A DNA stretch of 18,486 bases from JBBQKF01 sp038326615 (GTDB lineage Bacteria; Bacillota; Clostridia; Saccharofermentanales; UBA5734), in NCBI GenBank assembly GCA_038326615.1, contig JBBQKF010000063.1, positions 1 through 18,486 on the forward strand. The letters are read 5' to 3'. Every line of letters starts with the position of its first letter. Within the stretch, counting starts at the first letter, position 1. Below, piece after piece: positions 13,594 through 18,486 of this stretch. The notes under the pieces are model-generated. The model was not told where the DNA came from. It was given only the letters and a program-made list of their open reading frames with translations, and made no database searches. The position numbers and the translations under genes are program-made.

Positions 13594-15396
13594 TTATAAT
13601 ACTAAATAACAACTCCCAGGAATTTGCTTACATCGCTTCTTTAATCTGCTGGATTCCTCAGAAAATGCATATACGCTATCGTAGGTGCCATTTTTGTTAT
13701 TTATTACTGCAATTGATAAAGATAATAACGGAAATATTTCTTCAATCCCATGTCTGTTTTTTGATATAAAAAACCCCTGTTCAACATGATCTTTGCTATA
13801 ACATAATTTAACATGAGCATCAAAATCCTGAATTATATTTTTGCAAATTTCTGAAATATCATAAGTAGAAATTACTGCTATAAAATCATCACCACCTATA
13901 TGGCCTAAAAAAGCGTTTTTGGGTATGCTTTTCTGCATCAGTAAAGATAGTTGCTTAATAATTTTATCTCCGCTTTCAAATCCATATACGTCATTATATG
14001 CCTTGAAATTGTCTAAATCGAAATATAGAGCACTAAAAGCTTCAGAAGAACTTATAAACATCTCAAGACATTGCTCAATAAGTACATTGCCAGGTAATTC
14101 TGTTAATGGATTTAAGTGTTTAGCATTAACAATTTCAATTTCAATAGTTTTCTCAATAAGGCGCTTTACAGTAACAATACCAAAATACTCTGAGTTTTTC
14201 GTAATCGTTATAAAATCATAAAGTGATTCCTCGTTTCTTGACATAGCAAGTTTTGCAACAGAATCGATTGATGTTTTATAATCTATAGAAAGAAAATTTC
14301 TGTCCATTATATATGAAATGCTTTTGTTCGAAAACAAACTGTATCCATATCTTCCACTGAGCTTACTTTTTAAAAGAGATTTTGTAACAACTCCAATGAC
14401 AATATCATTTTGTGTAACACAAAACCCATGGTATGCATGATTTTGAGAAAATAACTCATCCACTTGCGCTACAAACATATTTGGACTTAATGTTATTGTG
14501 TTTTCGCAAATGTCACCAATCTGAATATGCGAAATTTTGTATCCATAGGTATGGTTTTTCTTTCTGTTAAGTGTATTTATAATATCATATATATTAGAAT
14601 CAATGTCTTTGACCTGGGAGTTTGGTTTTTGTATAAAATAGCCTTGACCATAATGTACTCCAATGTCTACTAAAACTTCAAGTTCCTCAAGGGTTTCTAT
14701 ACCTTCGGCTATTAGGTCTGTGTTTGAGAGCTTTGAAAACTCATACATGCTTTTAACAATTGCCTGTTTCATTTTATCTTTGTCGATATCTCTGATTAGA
14801 TTCATATCAAGTTTCAGGAAATGAGGATGAAGATCAGAGATCAAATTTAATCCAGAATATCCTGCTCCAGCATCATCTATCGCTATTTTGTAATTTTGTT
14901 CTTTGTAGTGGTTAATTGTCATTATGAAGTTGTTATAATTTGTTACTGCATTTCTTTCTGTTATTTCGAATATAATATTTTCGGGCTTTATTGAAAATTC
15001 TTCGAGATATTCTTTTGTAAATCCATTTCTGAATTTGGCATCATTCATGATGTTTGGATTTACATTTAGGAATAGCTTTACATCATTAGCCTTTTCTTTG
15101 TTTCTGAAATTATTATTAAAAATATCATCAGATGCACCTAAAGCCTTTGTTCGGCATAATAACTCTAACTCCCATAGGCAATTACAATCCTCAGCAACCT
15201 GAAAAAGATTTGCAGGATTATGCAATGTTGAATCTAAAGGCCCTCTGCTTAAAGCTTCAAACCCTAAAATTGATCCTTCACGAAGTGATACAATAGGCTG
15301 GAATACAGATGTGATAGCAGAGGTGGAGATAATTTTAAAAAATTCTTCACAACAGCTGTTATTACAATTATACATTTTGTTAATTAGTTCTACCAA
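13594..15396 (-). CDS. EAL-CBS-CBS-GGDEF cyclic-di-GMP protein
   Basis: The 600-residue cytoplasmic protein begins with an EAL phosphodiesterase domain (about 25-260). Its expected catalytic residues are present: FEAL 46-49, NVNP 111-114, Glu144, Asp174-Asp175, Lys195, Glu231 and Glu234 in AEGIET, and Gln251. Two CBS domains follow (about 295-350 and 358-420), then a GGDEF domain (about 425-590) with YFDLDNFKAYND and the variant GGDDF (501-505). No RxxD inhibitory site is present. It most likely hydrolyses cyclic-di-GMP under control of a nucleotide bound by the CBS or GGDDF domains. The TTG start is supported by AGAGGTGA 6 bases upstream; the next ATG (residue 8) has none. The N-terminal part is Cys-rich (11, 15, 16, 71, 73, 81). 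Confidence 0.92.
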   Translation of the reverse strand: MVELINKMYNCNNSCCEEFFKIISTSAITSVFQPIVSLREGSILGFEALSRGPLDSTLHNPANLFQVAEDCNCLWELELLCRTKALGASDDIFNNNFRNKEKANDVKLFLNVNPNIMNDAKFRNGFTKEYLEEFSIKPENIIFEITERNAVTNYNNFIMTINHYKEQNYKIAIDDAGAGYSGLNLISDLHPHFLKLDMNLIRDIDKDKMKQAIVKSMYEFSKLSNTDLIAEGIETLEELEVLVDIGVHYGQGYFIQKPNSQVKDIDSNIYDIINTLNRKKNHTYGYKISHIQIGDICENTITLSPNMFVAQVDELFSQNHAYHGFCVTQNDIVIGVVTKSLLKSKLSGRYGYSLFSNKSISYIMDRNFLSIDYKTSIDSVAKLAMSRNEESLYDFITITKNSEYFGIVTVKRLIEKTIEIEIVNAKHLNPLTELPGNVLIEQCLEMFISSSEAFSALYFDLDNFKAYNDVYGFESGDKIIKQLSLLMQKSIPKNAFLGHIGGDDFIAVISTYDISEICKNIIQDFDAHVKLCYSKDHVEQGFFISKNRHGIEEIFPLLSLSIAVINNKNGTYDSVYAFSEESSRLKKRCKQIPGSCYLVL

Positions 15397-15402
15397 AAAA
15401 AT

Positions 15403-15447
15403 TCACCTCTTTTGTACTATTATAGTATGAATTTAGAGTAAATATAA
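15403..15447 (-). promoter_or_regulatory. ribosome site and candidate promoter of the EAL/GGDEF gene
   Basis: On the minus strand, AGAGGTGA occupies 15403-15410, which fixes the TTG start. TATAAT occupies 15419-15424, with a weak TTATAT about 17 bases further upstream. The -10 lies so close to the ribosome site that the leader would be very short. Confidence 0.45.
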
Positions 15448-15654
15448 CCATAAAAAGTAATATGTGGGTAAATCATAAGTAAATTGTTTTTACGAACTGT
15501 ATATGAGTATAAATGCACGATTACAGAAGACTATGATAGAAACGGAATATTTTCCGGATATGATTGATATTTTATAACAATAGGCATATTATATATTTAT
15601 AATTTCAAATACAGCAATTTGATTTTTTTAAAACTTGCAATACAAAAATGTTTA

Positions 15655-15785
15655 GGTTGAAAACTCCATAGAATCATACTAAAAATAATCAATTACAAAT
15701 CGAACTGTTGAAAAATTAATGGAAGTTACTTGCCTTGATAATATTTAAAAAAACAATATAGTCCTACTGAGTAAACGCTATAGTC
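15655..15785 (+). repeat. dispersed ~130-bp repeat copy
   Basis: In order, it shows GAAAACTCCATAGAA, GGAAGTTAC (15721), CTTGATAATATTT and TACTGAGTAAACGCTATAGT (15765-15784). The first three blocks match 12831-12912 and the last matches 5775-5794. Short open stretches (..MEVTCLDNI-stop, and ..LLSKRYSLII..) suggest a decayed coding element, but no family is recognisable. The preceding 15448-15654 stretch is AT-rich with nothing further to report. Confidence 0.45.
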
Positions 15786-15810
15786 TTATTATATTAAATA
15801 AGAAGGTGGA

Positions 15811-15958
15811 AATTATATTTAGAAATATCATACGGCAATGATTTATTAAAAAGCGAAAATAGAAATGATGTTTAGAAAGAATAGGTAATGATACTTAAAA
15901 AATGGTAGTTATATTTAAAAGAAACTATAACAATGATATTTATCGAAAATGATTGACA
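15811..15958 (+). repeat. cluster of degenerate AATGATATTTA motifs
   Basis: Six related 11-mers occur at 15811, 15837, 15864, 15887, 15907 and 15932, with a partial seventh at 15948. They share AAT[GT]AT-TTA followed by an A-run, at spacings of 20-27 bases. They occupy the upstream region of the aldo/keto reductase gene and end next to its GGAGGAG ribosome site (15963-15969). They could be repeated protein-binding sites or a decayed tandem repeat; the uneven spacing leaves this open. Confidence 0.4.
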
Positions 15959-15974
15959 ATATGGAGGAGATTAT

Positions 15975-17072
15975 ATGATTTATAAAGAATATGGCAAAAC
16001 AGGCAAAAAGGTTAGTGCACTTGGATTTGGTGGAATGAGATTTCGCAAGGAAGATTATGACAAGGATCCTGAGATTTCAGCTGAAGTTGTCAGATATGCC
16101 AGTTCAAAGGGCATAAATTATTTTGACACGGCACCTCACTATTGTGATGATAAATCCGAGACGATTTGCGGACTTGCATTTAAGAATATGCCAAATCCGT
16201 TTTATGTATCAACCAAGAGTATGATTTCTGGAGAGAAAACAGCGGATGACGTTAGAAGGAGATGCGAAAACTCACTTAAGCGCATGAATGTTGATAAAAT
16301 AGATTTCTTCCATATGTGGTGCATTCTCAATATGGATCAATACCGCAGAGTTATGGCTCCGGGCGGCCCTTTTGAAGGCGCAATGAAGCTTAAAGAAGAA
16401 GGCTTAATTAGCCATATTTGCATATCAACACATGCAAATGGTTCTGAAATAAGTCAGATTGTAAAAGAAGGATTCTACGAAGGTATTTTACTTGGATATA
16501 ACGCGACTAATTTTGCTTTCCGCCAGGAAGGGATTAAAGCTGCCTATGAACAGCATATGGGAGTTGTAACAATGAATCCTCTTGGCGGTGGCCTTATTCC
16601 CGCAAATCCAAAGTTTTATTCGTACTTAAATGACGGAACCACTGATACCCTTGCACAGGCAGCTCTCAGATTCAATATTTCGCACAAGGAGATAACGGTT
16701 GCTTTGGCAGGAATGGGGACAAAAGAAGAGGTAGACGAAAATATTGTTGCTGCACAGGTTTTACATGAACTTAGCGATGACAAGCTTGAATCTCTGAAGA
16801 AACACATTAACTCATCACTTGATAGCCTTTGTACTGGCTGCGGCTACTGCGATTCTTGTCCTGTTGAAATTCCAATTCCTAAGTTGATGGATGCATACAA
16901 TATGAAAATAATAACTTCGGACTCAAACGAAATAGACGGTCGTCTTAAAATGCACTGGGGTCTGAAGAAAAGCCTCGCCGATAAATGCACACAGTGCGGC
17001 CAGTGTGAGCAGCTTTGCACACAGCATTTACCAATAATTGATCGCCTTAAGGAAATTTCTGAGCTTAAATAA
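15975..17072 (+). CDS. aldo/keto reductase with two C-terminal 4Fe-4S motifs
   Basis: The 365-residue cytoplasmic oxidoreductase has an N-terminal aldo/keto reductase barrel (about 1-270) with the expected catalytic tetrad Asp51, Tyr56, Lys81 and His113. The C-terminal ferredoxin-like region has C286xxC289xxC292xxC295P and C338xxC341xxC344xxxC348, enough for two 4Fe-4S clusters. Such anaerobe proteins are usually annotated as iron-sulfur aldo/keto reductases; substrates and electron partners are mostly unknown. GGAGGAG lies 5 bases before the ATG. It appears monocistronic: about 580 bases of repeat-rich DNA precede it and about 330 follow. Nothing links it functionally to the pst or c-di-GMP genes. 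Confidence 0.92.
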   Translation: MIYKEYGKTGKKVSALGFGGMRFRKEDYDKDPEISAEVVRYASSKGINYFDTAPHYCDDKSETICGLAFKNMPNPFYVSTKSMISGEKTADDVRRRCENSLKRMNVDKIDFFHMWCILNMDQYRRVMAPGGPFEGAMKLKEEGLISHICISTHANGSEISQIVKEGFYEGILLGYNATNFAFRQEGIKAAYEQHMGVVTMNPLGGGLIPANPKFYSYLNDGTTDTLAQAALRFNISHKEITVALAGMGTKEEVDENIVAAQVLHELSDDKLESLKKHINSSLDSLCTGCGYCDSCPVEIPIPKLMDAYNMKIITSDSNEIDGRLKMHWGLKKSLADKCTQCGQCEQLCTQHLPIIDRLKEISELK

Positions 17073-17098
17073 GCAGAATTGCCAAAAGAAAATTCCAA

Positions 17099-17201
17099 TT
17101 TGATATATTACAAGCATTGTTTGATATATTCCAAGGTTTGCTTATTATTTCAAAGCGTTTTTCATAAATTCAAAACTTTATTTATTATTTTCAAGGCATT
17201 G
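17099..17201. repeat. five imperfect 20-21-bp tandem repeats
   Basis: Units start at 17099, 17120, 17141, 17161 and 17181. The general form is TTTGATATATT.CAAGCATTG; the first two units differ at only three positions and the others are more diverged. They begin 26 bases after the reductase stop codon. No stable terminator was found here, and 17202-17339 shows nothing else. Confidence 0.6.
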
Positions 17202-17339
17202 CTTGGGTCTTATTAAGTGAATATAAAAGCTGAATAGTTATGTGCATTAGCATATATTAGTAACGCTAAACTAGGCATCATGCACAAATAATTAACTTTG
17301 ATTTTACAGAAGACCTGCCTTTTGAAGTCTACAATAAGC

Positions 17340-17367
17340 TTGCATTATTGCTTATATTTGTTATAAT
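17340..17367 (+). promoter_or_regulatory. promoter of the 82-residue protein gene
   Basis: TTGCAT (17340-17345) and a perfect TATAAT (17362-17367) are 16 bases apart. A strong ribosome site AAAGGAGG (17385-17392) and the ATG follow. This is the best-looking promoter in the window and suggests high, constitutive expression. Confidence 0.6.
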
Positions 17368-17400
17368 ATAACTATAAAGAAATGAAAGGAGGCGAGTATT

Positions 17401-17649
17401 ATGGCAAGAGCATTTAATATGCACAATGTAGATCCTAAGGCATTTATCACTGCACTTGATCGTTGTAAAGGTAAGGTCATGTTAGTAACTGATGACGGAG
17501 ACAAATTCAATTTGAAGAGTAAGTTAAGTCAGTTAGCAGGAATCATTAAGCTAATTGAAGGTGGTAAATTAGTTGAAGCGAGCATTATCTGTGATGATCC
17601 AGAAGATGAATCACTTATGTTTCGTTTGAACTTATTCGGCGAACAATAA
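17401..17649 (+). CDS. conserved-looking small protein of unknown function, 82 residues
   Basis: This soluble protein has a hydrophobic beta strand (KVMLVT), DDGDKFNLKSKLSQLAGIIKLIEGGK as a probable loop plus helix, and a terminal strand (SLMFRLNLF). It has no signal peptide, membrane segment or catalytic motif that I recognise. From memory, similar short proteins are common in Lachnospiraceae and are sometimes labelled polyA polymerase, but nothing in this sequence supports that activity. AAAGGAGG lies 8 bases before the ATG and the promoter is strong. The stop codon sits inside a perfect 13-bp inverted repeat. It appears monocistronic, ended by the terminator at 17770-17808. Confidence 0.75.
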   Translation: MARAFNMHNVDPKAFITALDRCKGKVMLVTDDGDKFNLKSKLSQLAGIIKLIEGGKLVEASIICDDPEDESLMFRLNLFGEQ

Positions 17650-17711
17650 TCCGGAAGTATCATAGCAAATATCAAGAATAAGAGGCAGGGCCTTTTATCT
17701 TCCGGATTATT
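17645..17711 (+). repeat. perfect 13-bp inverted repeat spanning a stop codon
   Basis: AATAATCCGGAAG (17645-17657) mirrors CTTCCGGATTATT (17699-17711) exactly around 41 bases. The left arm contains the TAA stop of the 82-residue gene. Inside the loop, AAGAGGC-AGG-GCCTTTT forms a second small hairpin. A further 8-bp inverted repeat, AATATGCA/TGCATATT, lies at 17739-17763. Together these give a structured 3' untranslated region. Confidence 0.7.
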
Positions 17712-17769
17712 TGCGCTTAAAGAAAGCACTTTTGTGCAAATATGCATGAATATTTTGCATATTATATTG

Positions 17770-17808
17770 ACCGCTGAAGCTGCAGGGCAGTTTTAGTGGT
17801 ATTTTTTT
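17770..17808 (+). terminator. strong Rho-independent terminator
   Basis: ACCGCTGAAGCTGC (17770-17783) pairs along all 14 positions, including a few G-T pairs, with GCAGTTTTAGTGGT (17787-17800) around an AGG loop. A run of seven Ts follows (17802-17808). It ends the transcript of the 82-residue gene. Confidence 0.88.
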
Positions 17809-17883
17809 GCGTAAATAAAATATAAGCCGAGCTTTTAACAAGATTTTGTGTTACAATGAAAATAGCAATTACTCTGTCCATAA

Positions 17884-17899
17884 ATATTGTGAACAATAT
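17884..17899. promoter_or_regulatory. 16-bp operator-like palindrome
   Basis: ATATTGT-GA-ACAATAT has perfect 7-bp arms around a 2-base centre. It lies about 120 bases upstream of the Smr-domain gene, about 26 bases past a weak TACAAT (17852-17857) that could be a -10. It could be a repressor or redox-regulator site; the regulator cannot be named. The rest of 17809-18005 is AT-rich without other features. Confidence 0.4.
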
Positions 17900-18005
17900 A
17901 TACATAAACAATAATTCAATTAACATGCTTTTAGTTGAATAAGAATGTTTTAATAGCACTAATAGGAATAGCATGAAAACATGCAGATTAAGAAGGGTTT
18001 ATATA

Positions 18006-18347
18006 ATGGCAACAAGAATTATCAATCTCGAAGAAGGCAAACCAACATCTGAAAAGGCAGTTATGCGCCTTCGGTTGGAAATTGCAACATTGCGTCGTGT
18101 GGGAATAGACTGTATTAAAGTCATTCATGGATATGGTTCAACAGGAACTGGGGGAGTGATTCGCACTGATGCAAGGGATTATATACGCGAACTTTTATCT
18201 GAAGGTAGAATTAAGCATTTTTGCCCTGGAGAAGCTTTCGGCCCTTTCGAAATGTCTGGAAGAAAGACTATTGAGCTTAAGCCACAGATGCGAAATGACC
18301 GTGACTGGGCGCGCAACAATGAAGGCATAACAATTGTTATAATCTGA
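18006..18347 (+). CDS. small Smr-domain protein
   Basis: The start is taken as the ATG at 18006, with AGAAGGG 8 bases upstream. An in-frame ATG at 17973 (11 more residues) has only a weak GGA. The 113-residue protein carries the Smr fold: a beta strand and helix (INLEE...EKAVMRLRLEIATLRRVGI), then KVIHGYGSTGTGGVIR (about 38-53), matching the HGxGxGxLR loop of the MutS2-type Smr nuclease domain. The usual first motif LDLHG is replaced by INLEEG, so the Asp and His there are missing. Stand-alone Smr proteins act on nucleic acids, some as nucleases; activity here is uncertain. The stop overlaps the next ATG by one base. Confidence 0.8.
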   Translation: MATRIINLEEGKPTSEKAVMRLRLEIATLRRVGIDCIKVIHGYGSTGTGGVIRTDARDYIRELLSEGRIKHFCPGEAFGPFEMSGRKTIELKPQMRNDRDWARNNEGITIVII

Positions 18348-18486
18348 TGAAGAAATTTAAGTTGAACAAGAAGTTGAACAAGAAACTGAACAAGAAGTTG
18401 AACAAGAAGTTGAACAAGAAACTGAACAAGAAGTTGAACAAGAAGTTGAACAAGAAACTGAACAAGAAGTTGAACAAGAAACTGAA
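18347..18486 (+). CDS. Lys-Leu-Asn-Lys repeat reading frame, partial at window edge
   Basis: An ATG overlapping the Smr stop (TGATG) opens a frame MKKF(KLNK)n that continues to the end of the window, 46 codons so far. The DNA is a 12-bp tandem array from 18359: unit A is AAGTTGAACAAG and unit B is AAACTGAACAAG, ordered A-A-B three times, then A and a partial B. A second plus frame reads EVEQEVEQETEQ and is also open within the array. No separate ribosome site is seen, so translation would depend on coupling. It could be a very basic repeat protein, or the array may be non-coding. I cannot tell without the sequence to the right. Confidence 0.4.
   Translation, partial: MKKFKLNKKLNKKLNKKLNKKLNKKLNKKLNKKLNKKLNKKLNKKL
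18359..18486. repeat. 12-bp tandem array with 36-bp AAB super-period
   Basis: Ten full 12-bp units and a partial eleventh run to the window edge. Units A and B differ at two positions (AAGTTG versus AAACTG), and the A-A-B order gives a 36-bp super-unit. The right boundary lies outside the window. Confidence 0.95.

Noticed and set aside
13512..13769. Plus-strand open frame of 85 codons
   Set aside because: It covers the bidirectional terminator and the 3' end of the EAL/GGDEF gene on the other strand, and has no ribosome site. Its hydrophobic start is the translated terminator stem.
15953..15958. TTGACA as a -35 box for the reductase gene
   Set aside because: It lies only 17 bases before the start codon, directly before the ribosome site, so no -10 can follow.
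15400..15974. c-di-GMP riboswitch near the EAL/GGDEF gene
   Set aside because: No conserved GEMM-type aptamer core could be recognised on either strand; the region is AT-rich repeat DNA.

Overview
The window is AT-rich, with strong AGGAGG-type ribosome sites, occasional TTG starts, a lipobox lipoprotein, a putative sortase-type C-terminus and an iron-sulfur aldo/keto reductase. This points to a low-GC, Gram-positive anaerobe, most likely a Clostridia member (Lachnospiraceae-like; inference from style, no marker gene is present). No tRNA, rRNA, CRISPR array or intact insertion sequence was seen.

Layout. (1) 106-3045, plus strand: a GPH-type sugar/cation symporter, an EamA (DMT) permease and an unrecognised small membrane protein, probably one operon. 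(2) 3253-5625: an AraC-type regulator on the minus strand, divergent from a URO-D/MtaA-type methyltransferase-like gene, with several palindromes in the shared upstream region. (3) 6031-13562: a phosphate-scavenging operon. A PhoP-box-like array and -10 box precede a secreted PHP-fold phosphoesterase with a sortase-like tail. That gene overlaps pstS by 4 bp, followed by pstC (with an unusual four-helix N-terminal extension), pstA and pstB. No phoU follows. Instead there is a decayed repeat copy and thirteen tandem 36-bp units, closed by a bidirectional terminator. (4) 13594-15396, minus strand: an EAL-CBS-CBS-GGDEF cyclic-di-GMP protein converging on that terminator. (5) 15975-17072: an aldo/keto reductase with two 4Fe-4S motifs. 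(6) 17401-18486: a conserved-looking 82-residue protein, a strong terminator, a small Smr-domain protein, and an overlapping Lys-Leu-Asn-Lys repeat reading frame that runs off the window.

How the parts fit. The clearest system is region 3. A surface phosphoesterase would release phosphate outside the cell and PstS, encoded in the same transcript, would capture it for import by PstCAB. A perfect 14-bp hairpin between pstS and pstC could raise the level of the upstream part of the mRNA. Regions 1 and 2 look like catabolic or transport modules, but their substrates cannot be read from the sequence.

The non-coding DNA is unusually rich in repeats: (a) GTCCCC-TTGTGT hairpin repeats, two of which abut the Shine-Dalgarno of a gene; (b) a diverged family of about 130 bp, ending in TACYGAGTAAAMGCTATAGT, at three places; (c) the 36-bp array; (d) two degenerate motif clusters around the reductase gene; and (e) a 12-bp array with an AAB super-period of 36 bp at the right edge.
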